Shown: positions 26,682-36,000 of the stretch, in pieces
How the letters are laid out: each line of letters begins with the position of its first letter
Numbering within the stretch: the first letter of the stretch is position 1
Origin: Bacteroidales bacterium
Lineage (GTDB): Bacteria; Bacteroidota; Bacteroidia; Bacteroidales; JAADJA01
Direction of reading: 5' to 3'
Length of the DNA stretch: 64,000 nt
NCBI GenBank assembly: GCA_020438105.1
Contig: JAGQVE010000005.1
Span: forward strand, 89,453 to 153,452
The notes under the pieces: model-generated
What the model saw: the letters and a program-made list of their open reading frames with translations, nothing else
Told to the model about the DNA's origin: nothing
The model's database searches: none
Made by a program: the position numbers and the translations under genes

Positions 26682-27638
26682 TTATTTACTTTGGATATAC
26701 TTGTTCATGACTCGCTTGATTTTGCCCGTAAGGTTTGCCTGCTGAATGTCGTGTGTAAGTAAAATCATGTTTTTGATAGCTTTTGAACTTGAAATTCCAT
26801 GTCCAATAACTACTGATCCATTTACACCAAGAATAGGGCTGCCGCCATAGTTTTCGTAATTGAATTTTTTAATGAAATCATCCACCAGATTTCTTTTCAT
26901 TAGCATTCTGTACATGGCTTCAATTTGCTTCAAAACAATATTACCTGTAAAGCCATCACATACAATCACATCTGCTTTGTCTTTATAAAGGTCACGACCT
27001 TCAATGTTTCCATAGAAGTAAAAATCCTCAGAATCCTTCATAAGGCGGAATGCGGATTGGCATAGCAGGTTTCCCTTTTCTTCTTCTTCACCAATATTTA
27101 ACAAACCAACTCGAGGTTTTTTTACACCAAGCACATGCTTTGAATAAATGGAACCCAGGATTGCAAACTGGTATAAAATATCGGGTTTTATATCCGGATT
27201 GGTTCCGATATCAAGCATAACATTCATGCCACCGTTTTCCTTGGGAAGTGTTGTAAGCGTACTGGGACGGATAACTCCTTTGATATTACTTACACTATAC
27301 ATTGCTCCAACCATCACAGCGCCGGAATTTCCGGCGCTAGCAAAAGCATCAATTTTTTTGCCTTTCAGGTATCTGAAACCCATGGAAATACTGGAGGCAG
27401 GTTTTTGGGTAAAGGCTTTGATAGGCCGTTCTCCCATACCAATTACATCGGGGCAATGTACTATTGTAAAATCCTTAAGGTTTCCACCTTTTTCATGGAT
27501 TTTTTCAGTGATAATGTCTTCGGGACCAAATAAAAAAATCCTGTCTTCGGATGCAAGTTTATCCAATGATAACAGGGCCCCTTCAATGGTTACTTCCGGG
27601 GCATAGTCACCACCCATTACGTCTAAACCAATCTTCAT
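26682..27638 (-). CDS. plsX: Phosphate acyltransferase PlsX
   Basis: This 318-residue enzyme makes acyl-phosphate from acyl-ACP for phospholipid synthesis at the membrane surface. Family segments are KIGLDVMGGDYAPEVTIEGA, ASAGNSGAVMVGAM, GGMNVMLDIGTNPD, VGLLNIGEEEEKGN and DVIVCDGFTGNIVLK. It is flanked by rpmF upstream (33 bases) and fabH downstream, the usual lipid-ribosome cluster. No unusual feature was seen. Confidence 0.97.
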   Translation of the reverse strand: MKIGLDVMGGDYAPEVTIEGALLSLDKLASEDRIFLFGPEDIITEKIHEKGGNLKDFTIVHCPDVIGMGERPIKAFTQKPASSISMGFRYLKGKKIDAFASAGNSGAVMVGAMYSVSNIKGVIRPSTLTTLPKENGGMNVMLDIGTNPDIKPDILYQFAILGSIYSKHVLGVKKPRVGLLNIGEEEEKGNLLCQSAFRLMKDSEDFYFYGNIEGRDLYKDKADVIVCDGFTGNIVLKQIEAMYRMLMKRNLVDDFIKKFNYENYGGSPILGVNGSVVIGHGISSSKAIKNMILLTHDIQQANLTGKIKRVMNKYIQSK

Positions 27639-27671
27639 GGACAGAATTTAAAGAATAGTAAAGGGAGTCAA

Positions 27672-27863
27672 TTACTCAGCTTCAGCTTTTGAGTACACCA
27701 GTTTACCTTTATAATAAAGGTCTCCGTCGATATAATATCCACGGTGGTAACGATGAACTTCACCAGTAGCAGCGCATTTGGCCAATACAGGAGCTTCTGC
27801 TTTATAATGGGTTCTCCTCTTGTCTCTTCTTGTCTTCGATATTTTTCTCTTCGGATGAGCCAT
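27672..27863 (-). CDS. rpmF: Ribosomal protein bL32
   Basis: This 63-residue basic protein begins [20 protein letters not shown], the typical bL32 N-terminus. It continues [20 protein letters not shown]. Only one cysteine is present, so this is the version without the four-cysteine zinc site. It lies 13 bases after the DUF177 gene and ahead of plsX. Confidence 0.97.
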   Translation of the reverse strand: MAHPKRKISKTRRDKRRTHYKAEAPVLAKCAATGEVHRYHRGYYIDGDLYYKGKLVYSKAEAE

Positions 27864-27876
27864 TTTGTATAATTAT

Positions 27877-28419
27877 TTAGTTGTTATTATCAAGTTTAAT
27901 ATTTTTCAAAGCCTCCCATCGGGGATCAATTTCATCTTTATCATCATGACTTTCCAGGTATTTTAGCGCATCAGTATTGCATTTTGTGGGTTTAATACCA
28001 TGCTTTCCATGAATTTTCTGAATGGGCAGTGATAAAATGATATAATCATAAATCAAAGGAGCCACCTCTATTTGAAAATCCGATTCAGGTATAACCATCA
28101 CATTTTCTGATTCCTCCAATCGCTCTGCACCAAACTTAAAAATATACTGTTCCTTAACTGAAACAGGTATTTTTATTTCATCCAAACATCTATCGCAAAC
28201 AGAGGTCAATTCTCCATCAATTTCAAAATCCAGCGAAAGCATCCGCTCGGTTTTATCCAACTCAAGCTTCACAGAAATCTTGCAATCCAATACATCTGAA
28301 TTGTCATAAATCTCAAAGAACTTTTGATTTATTTCCCAATCATAATCGTGTTTTCCAATCTTTAATCCCTTAAATGGAATCCGTAATTCTTTCAAGTAGT
28401 TCACGATTTTTTCTTTCAT
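27877..28419 (-). CDS. DUF177 (YceD-like) protein
   Basis: This protein of 180 residues belongs to the DUF177/YceD family, which almost always precedes rpmF and has been linked to 23S rRNA and ribosome homeostasis. The family motif is SVCDRCLDEIKIPVSVKEQY, with two cysteines. The ATG at 28419 (protein start MKEKIVNYLKELR) is preferred over the in-frame ATG at 28488, because a strong promoter lies between the two and its -33 box overlaps the upstream start. It heads the leftward cluster with rpmF, plsX and fabH. Confidence 0.9.
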   Translation of the reverse strand: MKEKIVNYLKELRIPFKGLKIGKHDYDWEINQKFFEIYDNSDVLDCKISVKLELDKTERMLSLDFEIDGELTSVCDRCLDEIKIPVSVKEQYIFKFGAERLEESENVMVIPESDFQIEVAPLIYDYIILSLPIQKIHGKHGIKPTKCNTDALKYLESHDDKDEIDPRWEALKNIKLDNNN

Positions 28420-28458
28420 TTGAGGCCACAGCCTAAGTGGCCTTATAAAATTGGGGTG

Positions 28459-28489
28459 CAAAGGTAGAAATATTTTTATCAATAGCAAA
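28459..28489 (-). promoter_or_regulatory. Strong promoter for the DUF177-rpmF-plsX-fabH cluster
   Basis: Read on the minus strand, TTTG (28486-28489) and TACCTTTG (28459-28466) are exactly 19 bases apart, a full match to the Bacteroidota consensus. Transcription should begin about 35 bases before the ATG at 28419. Confidence 0.8.
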
Positions 28490-28568
28490 CAATTGTTTTC
28501 TTTTATATTCTATATCCCAAATATTTGATCTTTAATTAGTTTGATGGGTTCAAATTTTAATATTTTTC

Positions 28569-28576
28569 TACTTTTG
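28569..28576 (+). promoter_or_regulatory. Probable -7 box for the HsdR-N-like gene
   Basis: TACTTTTG matches TAnnTTTG and lies 18 bases before the ATG at 28595. The nearest TTTG upstream (28540-28543) is 25 bases away, longer than usual. Confidence 0.4.
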
Positions 28577-28594
28577 AAAACGTAATTTGACACA

Positions 28595-29050
28595 ATGCAG
28601 CAATTAAATTTACCTACATATCAATTTAGAATCCAAATAGTTGAAGGTAAACAAAAGATTTTTGACCAATGGCGTAAAAAGTTTGTTGTTTTAACGAATG
28701 AGGAGTGGGTCAGGCAAAATTTTATCCGTTTTTTAGTTGAAGATAAAAATTTCCCTGACTCCTTAATTGCTATAGAAACCGGCCTCAAAGTAGTAAAACG
28801 GAATAAAAGAACGGATGCGGTGGTTTACAGCAGATCAGGCAGACCCATTGTAATTGTGGAATGCAAGGCTCCTGAAATTGAATTAAACGAAGAGGTGTTT
28901 GATCAGATAATCCGATACAATATGACGCTGCAAGTGCCTTATCTAATGGTAACCAATGGCCTTACACATATTTGCTGTATGTTGGATTACGAAAGTTACT
29001 CTGTGAAATATTTACGCGAAATCCCTAACTTTAATTCGATTGAGGTTTAG
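28595..29050 (+). CDS. Stand-alone HsdR-N-like PD-(D/E)XK protein
   Basis: This 151-residue protein resembles the N-terminal nuclease domain of type I restriction HsdR subunits (HSDR_N_2). The likely metal site is Asp in KRTDAVVYS, then ECK in IVIVECKAPEIELNEEVF, with a downstream Gln/Arg in DQIIRYNMTLQVPYLMV. There is no helicase domain and no hsdM or hsdS gene nearby, so a restriction system is not supported. Such stand-alone copies seem common in Bacteroidota, with unknown function. Its stop overlaps the stop of the opposite-strand yraN-type gene by four bases. Confidence 0.85.
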   Translation: MQQLNLPTYQFRIQIVEGKQKIFDQWRKKFVVLTNEEWVRQNFIRFLVEDKNFPDSLIAIETGLKVVKRNKRTDAVVYSRSGRPIVIVECKAPEIELNEEVFDQIIRYNMTLQVPYLMVTNGLTHICCMLDYESYSVKYLREIPNFNSIEV

Positions 29051-29415
29051 TCATACAGGGTTGGATAAAATGCATCCTTTATATGTTTTATTCGTTCTTC
29101 CCTGTTTTCTATTATAATTGAAATGATATCGTAACGAACTTCATTGTAAAGATCTTTTTTTTCAAGATATGCTTCCGTTGCGCGAATCAAAAACCTCCTT
29201 TTTTTATCAGTTACGGCTTCCTCCGGATCACCAAAAAAACTGGTACTTCTGGTCTTTACTTCAATAATGACTAAAAAACTTCCATCAAAAGCAATAAGAT
29301 CAATTTCATCCTTTTCGTGTCGCCAGTTTTGCTCAACTATTTTATATCCAAGTCCCCGGAGGTACCTTGCAGCTATTTCTTCGCCCTTTTTACCAAGTTT
29401 ATTGTGCTCAGCCAT
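29047..29415 (-). CDS. YraN family protein (UPF0102)
   Basis: This 122-residue protein has the YraN pattern: GKKGEEIAARYLRGLGYKIV, EQNWRHEKDEIDLIAFDG and VIIEVKTRSTSFFG. The Glu-Asp-EVK arrangement is that of a Holliday-junction-resolvase-like PD-(D/E)XK fold. Its biochemical role is not established. It is immediately downstream of the LD-carboxypeptidase gene (four bases) and is probably co-transcribed with it. It converges on the HsdR-N-like gene. Confidence 0.93.
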   Translation of the reverse strand: MAEHNKLGKKGEEIAARYLRGLGYKIVEQNWRHEKDEIDLIAFDGSFLVIIEVKTRSTSFFGDPEEAVTDKKRRFLIRATEAYLEKKDLYNEVRYDIISIIIENREERIKHIKDAFYPTLYD

Positions 29416-29419
29416 GAAT

Positions 29420-30319
29420 TTAGAATGTAACTACAGCTGTTTCTTTTATTTCAAAAGTTATCTCTCTTCCAAAAATCAGTGATCTGTTATCCTTCCCATG
29501 ACCTGCCGGAAAACCGAACAGCACCGGATAGTTGAATTCACTTACTACATCAGCAATAATTTCATAAGCGGATTTTCCAAAATTTTCTGCTTTATCAGGC
29601 ATGTCGTTAAACTCACCAACGATCAACCCGGCAAGATTTTTAAGCTTACCGGCCCTTTTTAGTTGGATCATCATACGGTCGATACGATAATGATATTCAC
29701 CAACCTCTTCAATAAACAGAATTTTCCCGGATGTTTGCACATCAGAAGCTGTTCCGAGCAGGCTGATTAAAATAGCAAGATTCCCGCCTGTTAAAATTCC
29801 TTTTGCAATTCCTCTTTTTGATAAACTGTGTGGTTCAACGTGGTAGGTAGTTTTTTCACCAAATAATACTTTCCGCAATGATTCTATGGTTTCTGATGAT
29901 GTATTTTCGCTTACGAAGTCATTACACATCGTGCCATGGATGGTTTCGATGCCGAAGTTATTAAGGATATGGTTGTGCAGAACGGTGATGTCGCTGAATC
30001 CGATGAGCCATTTTGGATTTTTTCTGAAATATTCAAAGTTCAAAAAATCAATGATTCGATTGGTACCATAACCTCCCCTGGCACACATAATCGCTTTGAT
30101 TGTTGGATCATCCAAAGCCTCCTGAAGGTCGTTCTTCCTATCTTCATCACTTGCTGAAAACCCAAAAAAATCATCAAATAGATGGTGAGCAAGCTGAACC
30201 TGTAATCCCCATTCCCTGAGAACTGATGCTGCCTTTAAAACAACAGATTGATCTATTTTTCCCGCTGGTCCAACGATAGCTATCGAATCACCCTTGCTCA
30301 AAAAAGGAGGTCTGTTCAT
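29420..30319 (-). CDS. ldcA: LD-carboxypeptidase, S66 family
   Basis: This 299-residue peptidase cleaves the L,D bond of murein tetrapeptides during cell-wall recycling. Motifs are LSKGDSIAIVGPAGKI, CARGGYGTNRIIDFL and LIGFSDITVLHN, whose Ser is the expected nucleophile. FIEEVGEYHYRIDRMM has the catalytic Glu, and FGFPAGHGKDNRS has the His. No signal peptide is present, so it is cytoplasmic. It is divergent from metG with 83 bases between starts and is followed four bases later by the yraN-type gene. Confidence 0.95.
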   Translation of the reverse strand: MNRPPFLSKGDSIAIVGPAGKIDQSVVLKAASVLREWGLQVQLAHHLFDDFFGFSASDEDRKNDLQEALDDPTIKAIMCARGGYGTNRIIDFLNFEYFRKNPKWLIGFSDITVLHNHILNNFGIETIHGTMCNDFVSENTSSETIESLRKVLFGEKTTYHVEPHSLSKRGIAKGILTGGNLAILISLLGTASDVQTSGKILFIEEVGEYHYRIDRMMIQLKRAGKLKNLAGLIVGEFNDMPDKAENFGKSAYEIIADVVSEFNYPVLFGFPAGHGKDNRSLIFGREITFEIKETAVVTF

Positions 30320-30353
30320 TATTTTTGACTGTTTTCTTTGTATTACAATTGAT

Positions 30354-30361
30354 TATCTTTG
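30354..30361 (+). promoter_or_regulatory. Probable -7 box for metG
   Basis: TATCTTTG matches TAnnTTTG and lies 41 bases before the ATG at 30403. The nearest TTTG upstream is only 13 bases away, so the -33 part is unclear. Confidence 0.5.
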
Positions 30362-30402
30362 CCGAAAATACGGGTTTTTTTAGACAATAATTACCGAATT
30401 TT

Positions 30403-32457
30403 ATGGCAGAAAAGAAAAAATTTGCGCGATATACTGTAACATCGGCTTTGCCTTATGCTAATGGACCTATCCATATTGGTCATTTGGCAGGTGTTTATGT
30501 ACCGGCTGATATTTATGTAAGATATATGCGCTCCAGGGGAGAGGATGTGTTATTTATCGGTGGTTCCGACGAACATGGTGTTCCGATTACGATTAAAGCA
30601 AGACAGCAGGGAGTTACACCACAGCAGATAGTAGATAAATATCATGGTATTATTAAGAAAGCCTTTGAGGATTTTGGAATTTCCTTTGATATTTATTCCA
30701 GAACATCCAATCAAATACACCACGAAACAGCTTCTGATTTTTTTAAAACGCTTTATGATAAGGACGAATTTGTTGAGAAAACTTCAGAGCAGTATTATGA
30801 TGAATCTTCGCAGCATTTTTTAGCTGACCGATATATTACCGGAACCTGTCCTCATTGTAATTTTGAAAAAGCTTATGGTGATCAATGTGAAAACTGTGGT
30901 ACTTCACTGAGCGCCGATGATCTGATCAATCCCGTTTCGGTTTTAAGTGGCAACAAACCTGTAAAAAAGGCAACAAAACACTGGTATTTACCGCTTGACA
31001 AATATGAATCCTGGCTCAGGGAATGGATTGTGGAGGGTCATAAGGATGACTGGAAGGTAAATGTTTACGGCCAGTGTAAATCATGGATCGACCAGGGATT
31101 ACAACCGAGGGCTGTTACCCGCGATCTCGACTGGGGTGTAAAAGTTCCGGTTGAAGGAGCTGATGGAAAAGTACTGTATGTGTGGTTTGATGCTCCGATT
31201 GGTTATATTTCAGCCACACGTGAATGGGCTGAAAAAACGGGAAAAGAATGGGAACCTTACTGGAAATCTGACGATTCAAGGTTGATACACTTTATTGGTA
31301 AAGACAATATTGTTTTCCATTGCATCATTTTCCCATCGATGTTAAAGCAGGAAGGAAGTTATATATTGCCTGACAATGTTCCCGCATTTGAATTTCTAAA
31401 TCTAGAAAACGATAAAATCTCTACATCGCGTAATTGGGCGGTTTGGTTGCACGAATACCTTGAAGAGTTTCCGGGCAAACAGGATGTGCTTCGCTATGTT
31501 TTAACTGCAAATGCACCTGAAACCAAAGACAACGACTTTACCTGGAAGGATTTTCAGGCAAGAAATAACAATGAGTTACTTGCAATATTTGGCAATTTTG
31601 TAAACCGTACACTGGTATTAACTAAAAAATATTTTGATGGTAAAGTACCGGCCCCAGTTGAATTCAGTGAGCCCGATAAGGTTGTTTTAGCGGAGCTAAG
31701 TGAATTGCCTTCCAGGATTGGAAGAAGTCTGGAGAATTTTAGGTTCAGAGAAGCTTTAAATGAAATGATGAACATGGCTCGCCTTGGTAATAAATACCTT
31801 ACTGATGCAGAGCCCTGGAAGATTTTTAAAACAGATCCTGAACGTGTTCAAACAATATTGAATGTTTCGCTGCAAATATGTGCAAACCTTTCAATTGTTG
31901 CAGCGCCTTTTTTGCCATTTTCAGCAAATAAATTATCAAATTTACTCAACCTGCCAGCAATGGATTGGTCAATGGCCGGAAGCCCAAAATTGCTTCCTGA
32001 CGGTCACCAATTGAATGAGCCGGCATTTTTATTTGATAAAATTGAAGATGCCGAAATTGATGCACAAGTTCAAAAACTGCTGGAAACAAAAAAAGCAAAT
32101 CAGCAAGAAACTAAAATTTCCCCTGTAAAAGAGAACATCGAGTATGATGATTTTGCCAAATTGGATATCCGTGTAGGAACTATAATTGAGGCGGAGAAAG
32201 TCCCCAAAACAAAAAAACTTCTAAAGCTTCTTATTGATACAGGAATTGATAAAAGGACCGTGGTTTCAGGTATTGCAGAGCATTATGAACCTGAAAAAAT
32301 CATCGGTAAAAAAGTTAGTATTCTTGTAAATTTGGCGCCTAAAAAATTAAAAGGGATCGAGTCAAACGGAATGATCCTTTCTGCTGAAAACAGTGAAGGT
32401 GCATTATGTTTTGTTTCACCGGAACTTGATTTTACTAATGGAAGCGAAATAAAATAA
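30403..32457 (+). CDS. metG: Methionyl-tRNA synthetase with C-terminal tRNA-binding domain
   Basis: This 684-residue class I synthetase charges tRNA-Met. HIGH is present as His24-Ile-Gly-His27 in [10 protein letters not shown]. The second signature is a variant, KISTS, near 337 in place of KMSKS. The zinc knuckle is [18 protein letters not shown] near 147-165. From about 575 there is a C-terminal OB-fold tRNA-binding domain starting [20 protein letters not shown], so this is the long dimeric form. It is followed by a Nudix gene after 57 bases. Confidence 0.97.
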   Translation: MAEKKKFARYTVTSALPYANGPIHIGHLAGVYVPADIYVRYMRSRGEDVLFIGGSDEHGVPITIKARQQGVTPQQIVDKYHGIIKKAFEDFGISFDIYSRTSNQIHHETASDFFKTLYDKDEFVEKTSEQYYDESSQHFLADRYITGTCPHCNFEKAYGDQCENCGTSLSADDLINPVSVLSGNKPVKKATKHWYLPLDKYESWLREWIVEGHKDDWKVNVYGQCKSWIDQGLQPRAVTRDLDWGVKVPVEGADGKVLYVWFDAPIGYISATREWAEKTGKEWEPYWKSDDSRLIHFIGKDNIVFHCIIFPSMLKQEGSYILPDNVPAFEFLNLENDKISTSRNWAVWLHEYLEEFPGKQDVLRYVLTANAPETKDNDFTWKDFQARNNNELLAIFGNFVNRTLVLTKKYFDGKVPAPVEFSEPDKVVLAELSELPSRIGRSLENFRFREALNEMMNMARLGNKYLTDAEPWKIFKTDPERVQTILNVSLQICANLSIVAAPFLPFSANKLSNLLNLPAMDWSMAGSPKLLPDGHQLNEPAFLFDKIEDAEIDAQVQKLLETKKANQQETKISPVKENIEYDDFAKLDIRVGTIIEAEKVPKTKKLLKLLIDTGIDKRTVVSGIAEHYEPEKIIGKKVSILVNLAPKKLKGIESNGMILSAENSEGALCFVSPELDFTNGSEIK

Positions 32458-32514
32458 CAAAACAGCTATTCCAATTGTTATTAAATCCTATTTATAAACA
32501 AATTTCAGGAATAC

Positions 32515-32949
32515 ATGCCATTTACTTATGACTACCCACGTCCGGCACTAACTGTTGATGCTGTTGTATTTAGAAAAGCAGATGAATTTGAAGTTTTATT
32601 AATTCAGCGCAAGCATTATCCTTTTGAAGGGATGTGGGCGCTTCCCGGTGGTTTTGTTGAAATGGAAGAAACTGTAGAAGAAGCAGTGGTTAGAGAATTG
32701 GAAGAAGAAACCTGTCTTGAACTTCGGATGGATCAACTTAAACAATTGCATACCTTCAGCGCCCTTGGCCGCGATCCTAGGGGGCGAACAGTATCGGTTA
32801 CTTTTTTTGGTAAAATTGATTATCAAAAATCTAAAGTGAGGGGTGGCGACGATGCCAGCGATGCTAAATGGTTCAAAATGAGTAGTATTCCTGAACTCGC
32901 ATTTGACCATATTGAAGCTATTAATATGGCATTAGATCGAATAAGATAG
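32515..32949 (+). CDS. Nudix hydrolase
   Basis: This 144-residue Nudix protein begins YDYPRPALTVDAVVF. The Nudix box runs from Gly46 in LPGGFVEMEETVEEAVVREL to EEETCLEL, with Glu52, Arg60, Glu61, Glu64 and Glu65 in place. The usual Gly near the end of the box is Cys67. QRKHYPFEGMWALPGG is typical of ADP-ribose-pyrophosphatase-like members, some of which are joined to regulators. The substrate is not certain. It follows metG on the same strand. Confidence 0.93.
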   Translation: MPFTYDYPRPALTVDAVVFRKADEFEVLLIQRKHYPFEGMWALPGGFVEMEETVEEAVVRELEEETCLELRMDQLKQLHTFSALGRDPRGRTVSVTFFGKIDYQKSKVRGGDDASDAKWFKMSSIPELAFDHIEAINMALDRIR

Positions 32950-32990
32950 CCTGAATACATTAATTTCATTAGTTTTCAGGCAAAATATAA

Positions 32991-33021
32991 TTTGTATTTT
33001 CATAAAAATATTCTACATTTG
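32991..33021 (+). promoter_or_regulatory. Textbook promoter for the giant secreted protein
   Basis: TTTG (32991-32994) and TACATTTG (33014-33021) are separated by 19 bases, a full match to the Bacteroidota consensus. The start codon is at 33077, leaving a leader of about 50 bases. Confidence 0.8.
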
Positions 33022-33076
33022 TTTTCAGAAAAAAAAATGGATCATTAAATCATTTCCTTACTAAATTTTAATCATT

Positions 33077-36000
33077 ATGAAAATTTTTACAAAAATTGGA
33101 TTAGCACTCTTGGTAGGATTAATTTCTACCGGTATGCTTTTTGCCCAAAACTCTGCTAGAGAGCTTGGGCCAAAAACAAAGTCTGCGGGTGTTCCAATTG
33201 CAAGTGAAGATATGTTTGACTTGCAGTTTGATTGGCCCGTTGGCATAGGTGGAGGTGAAGCCGGTATTGAATCCGACGGATCTTACATTTATACCTCCAT
33301 GTGGAATGGTGCAGGCGAATTCCAAAAGTACGATCTCAGCGGTAACTGGGTAGAAACATTTACCGTTGCCGGCTCAACCGGATGTCGAGATATCGCATTT
33401 GACGGAACGTATTTTTATGGTGGTGCTGCGGCAACTACTGTATTCCAGATGGATTTTGCCTCTGCATCAATGGTGAGTACTTTTACTGCTCCTGTTGCTG
33501 TTAGAGCAATTGCTTACGATGAAGATGAGGATGCATTTTACGCCAATAACTGGTCAGATGATATTACCAAGTTTGATATGGCAGGCGCAAACCTCGGATC
33601 ATTTCCTGTAGGCCCAACCGGAATTAGTTATTATGGTTTTGCATATCAGGGTGCCGGTTATTGTGGCGACGGCCCATATCTTTGGGGTTATGCACAAACT
33701 GGTGCAACATTGAATGAATTAGTTCAGATTTCTTTACCTGGTGGTGCTGAAACAGGAACTTACTTTGATGTTGGATCTGTAGCAGCTGTTGGAACCGGTA
33801 TCGCTGGTGGTTTAGCAATTGCCGACGGAATCGTTTCTGGTTACTGGACAATTTTGGGAACTGCTCAAAATGTGGATATCTGGGGTCTTGAACTCTGCTC
33901 TTCCGGTCCATTACCAACCAACGATCTCGGTGTTCAGGTTATTAGTCAACCTGCTTCAGGGTTGAATTTAACAGGCGCTGAGCCCGTAACCATTACCGTT
34001 AAAAACTATGGAACCGCTACTCAAACAAGTTTTGATGTTGAGTTCACATTTGACGGAGGAACACCAGTTGTTGAATCAGTTTCAACAACCCTTAATTCAG
34101 GAGACACTTATGATCATACTTTTGCTACCACAGTTGATCTTTCAGCTTATGGTACATATAGTATTGATGCATGTGTAACATTAACAGGTGATGAAAACTC
34201 AGCTAATGACTGTAAATCAAAAACTGTTGAAAACATTGAGCCAAGCTTGTGTTTAGACGGTTTGTATGCAACTGGCTGTGATTTCGGTGATGGTCTTATT
34301 TACTGGGATTTAGCTGATGTTAACGGCGTATCAATAGCATGTGATGGAGTTCCTTATGCATGGTATCATGATTTTACCGATATGATTCACACCTTTGAAC
34401 CAGGAATGACTTACACCTTAACTATGCAGGCTGGCTACAGCAGCACTTATGTTGATGTTTGGGTTGACTGGAATGATGACCTCTTTATGGATGACGCTGA
34501 GCACCTGGTTGATGATTTCGTTTGTACAGATGCTAACGTTGACTACACAGTCGATATTACTATTCCTGCAGATGCTCCTGCTGGAAATCATACCTTGAGA
34601 TACAGAACCAATTGGTTATCAGGTATCGCTGGCTCATGTGATGGTGTTACTTACGGAAACATGTGTGATTTTACCGCTGCTGTTAGTGGTGGCCTCGAAT
34701 ATTGCGAAGCTTCCGGTGGTGGTGATGAGTTTATTGATGGTGTTGAGTTCGGTGATATCAGCAACTTAACTTCCGGTGAAAATGGTTACGAAGATTGGAC
34801 CTCACTTTCAACGGATGTTGAACAAGGTGGTACTTACCAATTAACTGTTTATAATGGAAACGCTTATACTTCTGATGACTGGGGAGTATGGATTGACTTC
34901 AATATGGACGGAACTTTCGCTGATGATGAAATGCTTGTTTGCGACATCAGTAATGGTGGTGATATGATTATGTATGATATTGCTATTCCGGGTGATGCTC
35001 CGCTAGGCTCAACTCGTATGAGGGTTCGTCTGAAATGGTCAGGCAGTGACTGTCCTTTCGATCCATGTGGAACTACTTCATACGGTGAGGTTGAAGACTA
35101 TACCGTTAATGTAGTTGAAGGTATGCCAAGTACAGCTATTTTCTTTGATGATTTTGAAGCTTATAATGCTGGCGAACAACTGGCATGTCAAAATCCAGCT
35201 GACTGGACTACATGGAGCAATGCTCCTTGCGACGCTACCGAAGATGCATGGGTATCTGATGCATATGCTTATAGTGGTTCAAATTCAGTAAATATTGTTC
35301 AAAACAATGACCTCGTTCATAATTTCGATACCTATTTTACTACTGGTGCATATAATGTTTCATTAATGATTTATGTACCATCAGGTAATGATGGTTATTT
35401 TAATGTAATGACCGATTTTGATGGTGCTTACGAATGGGGCTTTGAAGCATATTTCAATGTTGGTGGTGATGGTTCAATCAACGCTGGTGCAACCGGTGCT
35501 GCTACCTTTACTTTCGACTTTGATACCTGGATGATGGCTACTGTAATGGTAGATCTAGATAATGACATGGCTCAGTTCTGGTTAGACGGATCGATGATCC
35601 ATGAATGGCAATGGACACTTGGTGCTAATGGCGCAGGTGCACAGCTTCAACTGGCTGCTGTTGATATTTTTGGTGCAAATGCAACCACTGATTTCTATTT
35701 TGATGATTTCACTATCGAAGAAGCAGGTATGGTGACTTTGGATCCTCCAACAAACCTTCAGGCAACTGTTGATATGACAGATGTATATTTGACATGGGAT
35801 GCTCCTGGTGGAAAAGGAAGTTTCACAGCTAATGGTGCAACTATTGGCGCACCCGCTATGGAAATCAGCTCTGCTGCTAATAATACACCATATCCTCCAT
35901 CAGATGCTCAATTCGACTTGTTATTTGATGTTCCTGTTGGAGTTGGTAGTGGTGAAGCCGGAATCGAAACTGACGGAAACTACATTTATACTTCAAAATG

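Noticed and set aside
28595..29050. Type I restriction system
   Set aside because: Only the N-terminal HsdR-like domain is present. There is no helicase part and no hsdM or hsdS gene nearby.
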